Assembly: GCA_020853575.1 (NCBI GenBank)
Contig: JADYYP010000086.1
Coordinates: forward strand, 1-36,098
DNA: 36,098 nt
Source: Planctomycetota bacterium
GTDB lineage: Bacteria > Planctomycetota > UBA1135 > GCA-002686595
Direction of reading: 5' to 3'
The position numbers and the translations under genes were made by a program. Below, piece after piece: positions 14,911 to 22,253 of this stretch. Under the pieces are notes generated by a model, which worked only from the letters and a program-made list of their open reading frames with translations, was not told the DNA's origin and ran no database searches. Numbering within the stretch: position 1 is the stretch's first letter; the number at the start of each line of letters is the position of its first letter.

Positions 14911-16188
14911 TCAGCCGTCGCGGCGGGCGGCCGGCGCGTCGAGGGCGCACGCCAAGACCTCCGCCAAGTGCAGCACGCGCGCCCGACTGCCAGCGCGCTT
15001 GAAGCCCGACTCCCACTGCATGTGGCAGCCCGGGTTGGCGGTCACCAGCACGTCGGCGCCGCTGGCTTCGAAGGCCGCGAGCTTGCCCTCGAACACGGCG
15101 CGCGAGTCCGCGGGCCGCAGCAGCGAGTAGATCCCGGCCGAACCGCAGCACGCTTCCGCGTCGGCGAGCTCGACGCGCCGTGCGCCAGCGAGCTCCAGCA
15201 AGGTCCGCGGCTGGGCGCGCACTTGCTGTCCATGGCACAGATGGCACGGGTCGTCGTAGGTGAGCGTGCCGAGCTCGCGCACCGCTCCCGTCGAGAACGC
15301 AGTCGGTGCGTGGGCCGCGACGAACTCGCTGAAATCCACGACGCGGCGTGAGAAGCGCTGCGCGCGCTCCCTCCATCGAGCATCGTCGCGCAGCAACTGG
15401 CCGTAGCCCTTCATGTGCGCGCCGCAGCCCGCGCTGTTGGTGACGATGGCGTCGTCGCCGAAGGCTTCGAATGCGGCGATCGTCGCCCGCGCCAAATCGC
15501 GCGCGGCATCGAGCTCCCCGTTGTGCGCGTGCAGCGCGCCGCAGCACACGTGCTCGGCGGGAACGTGCGTGTCGAAGCCGATGCCGGTCAAGACCTGGAC
15601 CGTGGCGCGATTGACGCGCCCGTAGAGCTCGCGCATCGCGCAGCCCTCGAGCATCGCCACGGATCCACGGCGCGGGGCGCGCGCGCCATGTGTCGCCGCC
15701 AGCGGCGCGCGTTCCGACCTCGGGGGCACGAGCGGCATCGCGAGCAGCGCCTCGCCCCAACGACCGAGCAACCGCGCCATGCCCGTGCGCTGCGCAAAGC
15801 GCATCGCGCTGGCGCTCGCGGACAGCCACCAGCGGCTTCGCAGCACGAGCTCGAACCCGAACCAACGCGCCAGGCGCGCGAGCACCGGACGGTGCTGCAC
15901 CGCGGACAAACCGGCGCGCGCCGACTCGATCATCTCGCCAAAGCGCACGCCCGCGGGGCACACACTCTCGCAGTGGCGGCAGGCGAGGCAGAAGTCGAGC
16001 TCGCCGCGGTACGTCGCGTCGCTGGCCTCGAGCTGGCCCTCGGCCACCGCGCGCATCAGGTAGATGCGTCCGCGCGGACTCGAGGGCTCGGCCCCTGTCA
16101 GACGGTACGTCGGACAGGTGCGCAGGCACAGACCGCAGTGGATGCAGTCGAGGGTCTTTGCGTAGTCGACCAGCTCTGCGGGCTGCAT
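14911..16188 (-). CDS. glcF: Glycolate oxidase iron-sulfur subunit GlcF
   Basis: A 425-residue protein with two ferredoxin-type 4Fe-4S motifs: CIHCGLCLRTCP (Cys 15, 18, 21, 25) and CLACRHCESVCP (Cys 67, 70, 73, 77). Two cysteine-rich CCG modules follow (CCGALHAHNG and CCGSAGIYSLL), as in GlcF, LutA and related subunits that move electrons from a flavin dehydrogenase to the membrane quinone pool. The ATG at 16188 is preferred over a GTG three bases earlier because of the ribosome-binding-site spacing. It is the last gene of the glcDEF block and shares one base with the glcE stop. Oxidation of glycolate is most likely; D-lactate or another 2-hydroxy acid is possible. Confidence 0.9.
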   Translation of the reverse strand: MQPAELVDYAKTLDCIHCGLCLRTCPTYRLTGAEPSSPRGRIYLMRAVAEGQLEASDATYRGELDFCLACRHCESVCPAGVRFGEMIESARAGLSAVQHRPVLARLARWFGFELVLRSRWWLSASASAMRFAQRTGMARLLGRWGEALLAMPLVPPRSERAPLAATHGARAPRRGSVAMLEGCAMRELYGRVNRATVQVLTGIGFDTHVPAEHVCCGALHAHNGELDAARDLARATIAAFEAFGDDAIVTNSAGCGAHMKGYGQLLRDDARWRERAQRFSRRVVDFSEFVAAHAPTAFSTGAVRELGTLTYDDPCHLCHGQQVRAQPRTLLELAGARRVELADAEACCGSAGIYSLLRPADSRAVFEGKLAAFEASGADVLVTANPGCHMQWESGFKRAGSRARVLHLAEVLACALDAPAARRDG

Positions 16189-17465
16189 CACAGTCCTCCG
16201 TGGAATCGTCCGGTCGAGTACACGCCCGCCGCGTCGAGCTGACGCTGCAGCGCGCGCATTAGCTCGAGTCCTGGCCCGCGCTCGCCGAAGGGGTCGATGT
16301 CGAGCAGTGCCGCGCGCGGGGCGTTGCGCAGCGCGAGTTGCGCAGCTTGCTCGCGCAGGGCGACACGCAGCTCACGCACCAGCCCGGCGAGTGCCTGTGG
16401 CTCGAGCGGGCCGCGCAACTCGACGTCCAGCTCCGCCAGGCCGGGCTGGAGCGCGAGGCGGCGCTCGATGCCCAGGCGCTCGAGCGCGCCGCGCACGAGT
16501 TCGGTCACACCCATGGCGCGCGAGGGCCTGCAGCTCACGTGCAAGGTCGGGTGGGGGCTCGACGAGAACGTCAGCGCGTCGCTCATCTGCTCGGCGGCCT
16601 CGCGCGCGCGCGCACCCTCGCAGCTCGCGTGGACCGGCCAAGAACGCGCGAGGAGCGCATGCTCGGCGTCGACCGCGGCTCGCCGCCCGAACAGCCGCGC
16701 GAACACGGCCCATGCCTGTCCCTGCTTCGGAGGAACCATCTCGGCGATCGACAAGCTGACGACGCGCGCGGGGCTGTTCAGCGTCGCGGCGGCGAGCCCC
16801 AACGCGTCCTGCAGCGTGGCGACGCCGGTCGAGAGCCACAGCTCGTGCTCGGGCTCGGGAAACAGCCGCAGCGAGACCTCCACGATCGTGCACAGCGTGC
16901 CGTGCGAGCCGCAATACAGTCGCTGGAGATCGAAGCCGGTGACGTTCTTCACCAACCGTCCACCGGTGCGCGCCAAGCTCCCGTCGGACAGCACCACCGC
17001 GAGTCCGAGCACATGGTGTCGCACCGGCCCGAAGCGCAGTTGATCCAGCCCCGACTCGCCTGCGGCGACCACTCCACCGATGGTCTTCGTCGCGGCGCGC
17101 GCAACGTCCGGCGTGAGGAAGTGCCCGCCCGCGCGGCAACGCTCCTTCAGGTCGGCCATGGTCGCGCCGGCCTCGATCGTGAGCGTGCCGTCGTCGGGGA
17201 CGTGACTGACGACGCGCGTCAAGCGCCGTGTCGACAGCATGAAGTCGACGTGGCCCGGGATCCCGCACCAGGAGAGCTTGCTGCCGAGCCCGCAGGGAAT
17301 CACGCGTAGGCGCTCGCGTGCGGCGAAGCGCAACAGCTCGCGCGTCTGTTCGACGTCGCGCGGCGCGACGCTCGGCACCGGCTCGACATCGTGCCGCGGC
17401 CGCAACGGTCGCACCTCCCCGGCGAGGCGTTCGAGGCGCGCGCTGAGGGAATCGTACGTGCTCAC
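16188..17465 (-). CDS. glcE: Glycolate oxidase FAD-binding subunit GlcE
   Basis: A 425-residue protein starting at GTG 17465, overlapping the glcD stop by GTGA. The FAD-binding type-4 (VAO/PCMH) fold is shown by RVIPCGLGSKLSW, GTLTIEAGATMADLKERC, GGVVAAGESGLDQLRFG and GGRLVKNVTGFDLQRLYCGSHGT split over the middle of the protein. It is shorter in the cap region than GlcD, as usual for GlcE. With GlcD and GlcF it forms the membrane-associated complex that oxidises glycolate to glyoxylate. Order D-E-F matches the classical operon. No transcriptional regulator of the GlcC type is adjacent. Confidence 0.87.
   Translation of the reverse strand: MSTYDSLSARLERLAGEVRPLRPRHDVEPVPSVAPRDVEQTRELLRFAARERLRVIPCGLGSKLSWCGIPGHVDFMLSTRRLTRVVSHVPDDGTLTIEAGATMADLKERCRAGGHFLTPDVARAATKTIGGVVAAGESGLDQLRFGPVRHHVLGLAVVLSDGSLARTGGRLVKNVTGFDLQRLYCGSHGTLCTIVEVSLRLFPEPEHELWLSTGVATLQDALGLAAATLNSPARVVSLSIAEMVPPKQGQAWAVFARLFGRRAAVDAEHALLARSWPVHASCEGARAREAAEQMSDALTFSSSPHPTLHVSCRPSRAMGVTELVRGALERLGIERRLALQPGLAELDVELRGPLEPQALAGLVRELRVALREQAAQLALRNAPRAALLDIDPFGERGPGLELMRALQRQLDAAGVYSTGRFHGGL
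16194..16199 (-). promoter_or_regulatory. Ribosome binding site deciding the glcF start
   Basis: GGAGGA on the minus strand, inside the end of glcE. It is 5 bases from the ATG at 16188 but only 2 from the GTG at 16191, so the ATG is the likelier start. Confidence 0.6.
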
Positions 17466-18880
17466 CTGGGGCGCTCCGCGTTGCGCATCTCGCGGCACAC
17501 GTGCACCGGGATCAACTTGCCCGGGTTCATGCGGTGCTCGGGATCCCAGGCGTCGCGCACGCGACACATCGCGCGCAGATCGTCGTCCCCGAACACCAGG
17601 CTCATCGCGGCCTGCTTCTCGATGCCGATGCCGTGCTCGCCGCTGAGCGATCCACCGGCGGCGACGACCACGCGCATGATCTCCTCGCCGGCCCGCAGCA
17701 CGCGCGCGACCTCGTCTGCGTCGCGTCGGTCGTAGCTGATGTTGGGGTGGAGGTTGCCGTCGCCGGCGTGGAACACGTTGGCGAGCTTGAGGCGTTTCTC
17801 GCGAGCGATGCGGGTCGTGGCCGCCACCAGCTCGCGCAGCTTGGTGCGCGGGACGACCACGTCCGCGACATACAGATCGGGCGCGATGCGGCCCATGGCT
17901 CCGAAGGCTCCCTTGCGCCCGGCCCAGAGCTTCTTGCGCTCGGCCGCGCTGCGCGCGCGCCGCACGTCGATCGCCCCGCGCTGCTTGACGATCCTCGACA
18001 ACTCGGCCAGGGTCATCTCGACCTCGGCCTCCGCGCCCTCGACTTCGATCAACAGCACGGCTTCCGCCTGCTTGGGATAGCCGGCCGCGAACACGCTGGC
18101 CTCGACCGCTTCGATCGTGAGCTTGTCGAGGATCTCGAGCGCCGAGGGCTCGAGGCGCGCCGCGATCGCGTCGCTGACCGAGTCGCACGCGGCATCGAGG
18201 TCGGTGAAGATCGCCAGCAGCGTCTCGGTCACCGCCGGCGTCGGCGTGAGCTTGACGGTGATCTCGGTCGCGATGCCGAACATGCCCTCGCTGCCGACGA
18301 ACAGGCCCACCAAGTCGTAGCCCACGGGGTCGACCGCGGGACGCGAGAGGTCGAGCACGCTGCCGTCGTCGCGCACGATGACCAGTCCGAGCACGTGGCG
18401 CGTCGTCGAGCCGTGCTTGAAGCAGTGCGGCCCACCGGAATTCTCGGCCGCGTTGCCGCCCAGCGTGCAGGCGTGCTGGCTCGACGGATCTGGAGCGTAG
18501 AACAGGCCGAGCTCCTCGACCGCCAGCGTCAGGTCGACGTTGACCAGTCCCGCCTGGACCCGCGCGTAGCGGTCGACGGCGTTGATCTCGAGCACGTCGC
18601 GCATGCGGGCCGTGCCCAGCACGACCCCTCCCTTGACCGGCGTCGCTCCGCCCGAGAGCCCGGTGCCCGCGCCCCGACCGACGACCGCGATCTTCTCGCG
18701 GTGCAGCACGCGCAGCGCGCGCGCGCACTCGTCGGTGGTGCGCGGCAACAGCACCAACTCGGGCCGTTCGTGGAGCAGCGCGAGTCCGTCGCACTCGTAG
18801 GTCAAGAGCCTTCCGGGCTCGGAGATCAAGCCCGCGCGGCCGAGGATCTCGCGCAGCTCGTGGACGACTTCGGCGCGCAT
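17462..18880 (-). CDS. glcD: Glycolate oxidase catalytic flavoprotein subunit GlcD
   Basis: A 472-residue protein with an ATG at 18880, one base after the ABC permease stop (TGAGATG). The FAD domain has VVGRGAGTGLSGGATP, GGNAAENSGGPHCFKHG and GYDLVGLFVGSEG. The C-terminal FAD-oxidase domain has FHAGDGNLHPNISYD and SGEHGIGIEKQA, where the His residues and the Glu contribute to flavin and substrate binding, and ends DPEHRMNPGKLIP. These are the hallmarks of the GlcD/D-lactate dehydrogenase family. Presence of glcE and glcF downstream favours glycolate. Tight coupling to an ABC transporter gene is unusual and may simply reflect operon packing. Confidence 0.9.
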   Translation of the reverse strand: MRAEVVHELREILGRAGLISEPGRLLTYECDGLALLHERPELVLLPRTTDECARALRVLHREKIAVVGRGAGTGLSGGATPVKGGVVLGTARMRDVLEINAVDRYARVQAGLVNVDLTLAVEELGLFYAPDPSSQHACTLGGNAAENSGGPHCFKHGSTTRHVLGLVIVRDDGSVLDLSRPAVDPVGYDLVGLFVGSEGMFGIATEITVKLTPTPAVTETLLAIFTDLDAACDSVSDAIAARLEPSALEILDKLTIEAVEASVFAAGYPKQAEAVLLIEVEGAEAEVEMTLAELSRIVKQRGAIDVRRARSAAERKKLWAGRKGAFGAMGRIAPDLYVADVVVPRTKLRELVAATTRIAREKRLKLANVFHAGDGNLHPNISYDRRDADEVARVLRAGEEIMRVVVAAGGSLSGEHGIGIEKQAAMSLVFGDDDLRAMCRVRDAWDPEHRMNPGKLIPVHVCREMRNAERPR

Positions 18881-18881
18881 C

Positions 18882-20327
18882 TCAGAAGTCGGTGCGCGAG
18901 AGTTTCCACCAACCCAGCCCCAGCATCGCGAGCACGAACATGAGCGTCGTGCCGACCGAGAACCAGGCGTTGAACTGCCACGGACCGCTCCAGGCGAAGT
19001 AGCGGTCGTAGCTGGCTTCCTGCGCCTGGCGCTCGAGCTCGTCCTTGATCTGGACACCGGCCAGGAACACCTGCGCCGAGTGTTCGCTCTCGTCGCGTGC
19101 GCCCCAAGCGCTCTCGGCGTCGTAGTCGAGCGTCAGCACCGTATCGCCGATCTGGAACACCCACTTGCGTCTCAGGCGCTCCTCGTCACCGCGCTTCTCC
19201 TTCCACTCGAAGCGATCGGTGTAGCGCCGCGAAATGTCGGCGCGCGTCGAGTCGACGGCGAGCTCCTTCTTCAGTCGCTTGACGTAGGCCGTGCGCGAGC
19301 CGAGCGCCGACAGCGCATCGCGTTTCAACGTCCAGCGCGCCTCGCCGCCGCCGTCGGGATGCGCAGCGATCCACACCAAGCCGTCCTTGTTGAACGAGCT
19401 GCGCGGCTCGCGCGCGAAACCCGCAGGCGGCTCGGCCACGCTCAGCCCCAGGTCCTCGTCGGCGAATTCGGGCGTGAAATCCTCGATGTCGCGACGCAGG
19501 CCCTGCGCGATGCGTGTCGCGTCGCGGCTCTTGGGCGCGATCACGTGGTACGCGGTGAGCGCGGTGTTCAGCGCGCTCAGCAACATCCCCGGCGGCTCCT
19601 TGGCCGGCAAGTCGGGCTTGCGCTCGCGTTCCTCGGCGGCGACGTGGCGGCTGACGGCGATCAACTCCCAGCTCTTGTGCAGTCCGCAGTTGACGGGCAT
19701 GAAGATCACGGTCAGCAGGATCGCGCCGATCGTGCTCTTGGTGAACACGCCGATGGTGCAGGAGATCGCGTGGAAGATCGCGAACCCGTAGATCAAGGTG
19801 AGGATGCTCCACAACAGCCCCGTGTCGCGGTAGCCCGAGGTCACGAAGAACCCCAGGAACATGCCGCCGACGAGCAACGAGGAGAGCACGCCGACGAAGA
19901 TCAGGCCGGCGATGTAGCGCGAGAGGAACAGCGCGAGCCGCGAGACGGGCTTGCTGAAGACCACGTCGGCCGCGCCCTTCTCGAGCATCTGCGGCACGAA
20001 GAAGCTGATGGCCGCGATGCCGAACACGAAGCCGGCCTTGTCGGCGATCCAGTCGACGATCACCGCGATCATCTGGTCGAGCAGTCGGTCGCGGATGCCA
20101 TTGAACAACGCGGGATCGCCCGAGGCACCCGAGGAGAGGCTGGCGAGCAACGACTCGTAGCTCCAGTGCCAGTAGTGCGCGATCCACATGCCGTCTTCGC
20201 GGAAGCCCACCAAGAAGGTCAGCAGCACGGGCAACAGGAACAGCACGCCGAGGATGCGGAAACCCAGGTTGTCGAACACCTGGTACAGCGCGTCCTGGAA
20301 CAGCGAGCGGACGATGTGCTTGTTCAC
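18882..20327 (-). CDS. ABC-2 type transporter permease
   Basis: A 481-residue integral membrane protein with a GTG start overlapping the ATPase stop (GTGA). Hydrophobic segments lie near residues 22-42, 90-115 (VFGIAAISFF), 135-160 (YIAGLIFVGVLSSLLVGG), 168-190, 198-215 and at the C terminus (TTLMFVLAMLGLGWWKL), about six in all. A large hydrophilic domain of about 200 residues sits before the last one, presumably outside the cytoplasm. This layout matches ABC-2 permeases of the Nos/Gld/Nat kind that partner with the adjacent ATPase. The transported substrate is unknown; neighbouring sugar-related genes are only a weak hint. Confidence 0.82.
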   Translation of the reverse strand: MNKHIVRSLFQDALYQVFDNLGFRILGVLFLLPVLLTFLVGFREDGMWIAHYWHWSYESLLASLSSGASGDPALFNGIRDRLLDQMIAVIVDWIADKAGFVFGIAAISFFVPQMLEKGAADVVFSKPVSRLALFLSRYIAGLIFVGVLSSLLVGGMFLGFFVTSGYRDTGLLWSILTLIYGFAIFHAISCTIGVFTKSTIGAILLTVIFMPVNCGLHKSWELIAVSRHVAAEERERKPDLPAKEPPGMLLSALNTALTAYHVIAPKSRDATRIAQGLRRDIEDFTPEFADEDLGLSVAEPPAGFAREPRSSFNKDGLVWIAAHPDGGGEARWTLKRDALSALGSRTAYVKRLKKELAVDSTRADISRRYTDRFEWKEKRGDEERLRRKWVFQIGDTVLTLDYDAESAWGARDESEHSAQVFLAGVQIKDELERQAQEASYDRYFAWSGPWQFNAWFSVGTTLMFVLAMLGLGWWKLSRTDF

Positions 20328-21262
20328 TGCGCGTCCTTCTTCACCAGTTGGATGAAGGCTTGCTCGAGATTGAGGCGGCGCGCTTGAACCCCGCGGATCG
20401 AGAGCCCGGCCGCGCGCAAGCGATCGACACATTGGTCGAGCTCGAGGTCGGAGAGCTGCAGCTCGAAACCGTCGGGCAGGAGCTCCAGATTCGCGCCCAA
20501 ACCCTCGAGGACGCGCGCCAATTGGGGTGGCGTCGACGCGAGCTCGAAGTGGTAGCGTCCCGTGCGCGGAGTGAGCTCGGCGATCGAGCCCTCGCGCAGG
20601 ATGCGGCCCTTGGCCATGATCACGACGCGATCGCAGATCATCTCCACCTCCTGCAAGAGGTGCGAGTTGATGAACACCGTGACGCCCGCGTCCTTCATGT
20701 TCTGCACGATCTGACGCACGGCCGCGCGCCCCACGGGATCGACGCCGTCCGTGGGCTCGTCGAGGATCACCAGCTCGGGCTCGTGGATCATCGCCTGCGC
20801 CAGGCCGATGCGCTGCGTCATGCCCTTGGAGTACTCGCGGATCTTGCGCTGCGCCGCGTCGCGCATGCCGACCATGTCGAGCAAGGTCGGGATGCGCGCG
20901 CGCAGGAAGGCGCGGTCGCGCCCACACATCTGGCCGAACAGCTCGAGCATCTGCAGTCCGGTCAAGTACTGCGGCAGGCGGTGTCCTTCGGGCAGGTAGC
21001 CCACGCGCCGCCGCACCGAGGCGTCGCCCACACTGCTCCCGAACAGTTGCGCCTCGCCCTCGGTCTTGCGCACCAGGCCGAGCAGGATCTTGACCAGCGT
21101 GGTCTTGCCCGCGCCGTTGGGGCCGAGCAGGCCGAAGACCTGGCCGCGCCCGACTTCGAGCGACAACGAGTCGAGCGCTCGAAAGCCCGGAGCGCCGAAC
21201 AGACCGCGGCCGTAGACCTTGGTCAGCCCGTGCACGCGCAGCGTGGTTTCGGGGGATTTCAT
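20324..21262 (-). CDS. ABC-2 type transporter ATP-binding protein
   Basis: A 312-residue ATPase. Walker A is GPNGAGKTT (47-55), the signature is YSKGMTQR (145-152, a common ABC-2 variant of LSGGQ), Walker B LVILDEPTDGVDP (165-177), and the switch His is at 202 (NSHLLQEVE). A C-terminal extension of about 90 residues ends RRLNLEQAFIQLVKKD, typical of NatA/CcmA/Gld-type ATPases. The ATG at 21262 overlaps the kinase stop by ATGA. It supplies energy to the permease encoded next. Importer versus exporter cannot be told directly, but no substrate-binding protein is encoded, which favours export or a mechanical role. Confidence 0.9.
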   Translation of the reverse strand: MKSPETTLRVHGLTKVYGRGLFGAPGFRALDSLSLEVGRGQVFGLLGPNGAGKTTLVKILLGLVRKTEGEAQLFGSSVGDASVRRRVGYLPEGHRLPQYLTGLQMLELFGQMCGRDRAFLRARIPTLLDMVGMRDAAQRKIREYSKGMTQRIGLAQAMIHEPELVILDEPTDGVDPVGRAAVRQIVQNMKDAGVTVFINSHLLQEVEMICDRVVIMAKGRILREGSIAELTPRTGRYHFELASTPPQLARVLEGLGANLELLPDGFELQLSDLELDQCVDRLRAAGLSIRGVQARRLNLEQAFIQLVKKDAQ

Positions 21263-22188
21263 GAGCGCGAGCGTAGCGCTTCGCGCGCCGTCATCGCGAC
21301 CCGCGCGGCACCGATCCAACCCGCAGCGGGGCCCAGCGTTGCCCGCAACAGCTTGACCGCCGGTGCGCGGCCACCGTAGCTGCGCTCCTCGATGCCCTCG
21401 CGGATGCCGGGCTCGAGCACGTCGAGCGCGCCGGAGAACCCGCCACCGAAGATGAACGTGCGCAGATCGAGCAGGCACAGCACCGGCCCCAACCCGCGCC
21501 CCAGGTCGCGGCCGATCTCGCGCATCAGCCGCGCCTCGGGCTCGTGGCCGTCGCGCGCGCGCTGCGCGAGCAGCACCAAGTCGCCGGGCTTGTCCGCGGG
21601 CAGCTGCGCGGCCAAGGCGCGGCGTTTGGCCGCCGTCGCGGACGCATAGGCTTCGACACAACCGAGCTTGCCGCAGCCGCACTGCGGTCCGCGCGGATCG
21701 ATCACCACGTGCCCGACCTCGCCGCCCATGCCGGCCCCGGCGAACAGCTCGCCGCCGAGGATCAGGCCGCCGCCGATCCCGGTGCCGAGTGTGACCACCA
21801 GCGCGTCGCGCTCACCGCGCCCGGCGCCGAGCCACAGCTCGCCGACCGCGGCGGCGTTGGCGTCGTTCTCGACGTGCACCTGCTCGCGCGGCAAGCCGAC
21901 GCGTCGTGCCAACTCGCCCTTGACGTCGAGCTCGACGAAGCCCGGCAAATTGGGGCTCGAGTGCACGTAGCCGCGCTCGCGATCGATCAAGCCCGGCACG
22001 CCGATGCCCAGCGAGTCGCCGCCGCCCAGGTCGTGGAACAGCTGCGCCAGTGTGTCGAGCACGGCCTGCGGCCCGCGCGCGAACCCGGGATCGATCGTAC
22101 GCTCCGCGAGGATCTCGCCCGCATGCGTCACGCGACCGGACTTGGCCGCGGTACCGCCGAGGTCGATGCCAACTTGCGTCGAAGTCAT
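21259..22188 (-). CDS. ROK-family sugar kinase (glucokinase-like)
   Basis: A 309-residue protein. IDLGGTAAKSG (8-18) is the phosphate-binding loop, ENDANAAAVGE (107-117) carries the catalytic Asp 109, TLGTGIGGGLI (133-143) is the adenosine-side loop, and His 160 with Cys 170, 172 and 177 in CGCGKLGCVEAYAS form the ROK zinc site. These support ATP-dependent phosphorylation of glucose or a related hexose, in the cytoplasm. No N-terminal helix-turn-helix is present, so it is a kinase and not a ROK repressor. A 65-base gap with a TAnnnT box separates it from the upstream gene, and it overlaps the ATPase gene by four bases. Substrate is inferred from family only. Confidence 0.87.
   Translation of the reverse strand: MTSTQVGIDLGGTAAKSGRVTHAGEILAERTIDPGFARGPQAVLDTLAQLFHDLGGGDSLGIGVPGLIDRERGYVHSSPNLPGFVELDVKGELARRVGLPREQVHVENDANAAAVGELWLGAGRGERDALVVTLGTGIGGGLILGGELFAGAGMGGEVGHVVIDPRGPQCGCGKLGCVEAYASATAAKRRALAAQLPADKPGDLVLLAQRARDGHEPEARLMREIGRDLGRGLGPVLCLLDLRTFIFGGGFSGALDVLEPGIREGIEERSYGGRAPAVKLLRATLGPAAGWIGAARVAMTAREALRSRS
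21270..21275 (-). promoter_or_regulatory. Candidate internal -10 box before the ABC ATPase gene
   Basis: TACGCT on the minus strand, 7 bases before the ATG at 21262 and inside the end of the ROK kinase gene. Same spacing as other boxes in the window, but it lies in coding DNA, so chance is a real alternative. Confidence 0.25.
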
Positions 22189-22196
22189 GGGCGCAG

Positions 22197-22202
22197 AGGT
22201 TA
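22197..22202 (-). promoter_or_regulatory. Candidate -10 box before the ROK kinase gene
   Basis: TAACCT on the minus strand, inside GCTAACCTCTGCGCC, 8 bases before the ATG at 22188. The sequence closely resembles GCTAGCCTCTTGCGCC before the start at 4092. It could start a secondary transcript for the kinase, ABC and glc genes. Confidence 0.38.
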
Positions 22203-22253
22203 GCGAGGTGCCGCGGCTGCTGCACAGTCGGCGCCGCGCCCCAGCGCGCGGGG

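Noticed and set aside
18883..18944. Longer GlcD start upstream of the ATG at 18880
   Set aside because: Extension would overlap the end of the permease gene and adds Arg/Ser-rich sequence not found in GlcD proteins.
20324..22188. ROK protein as a transcriptional repressor controlling the operon
   Set aside because: No N-terminal helix-turn-helix is present and the catalytic Asp is kept, so a kinase is the better call.
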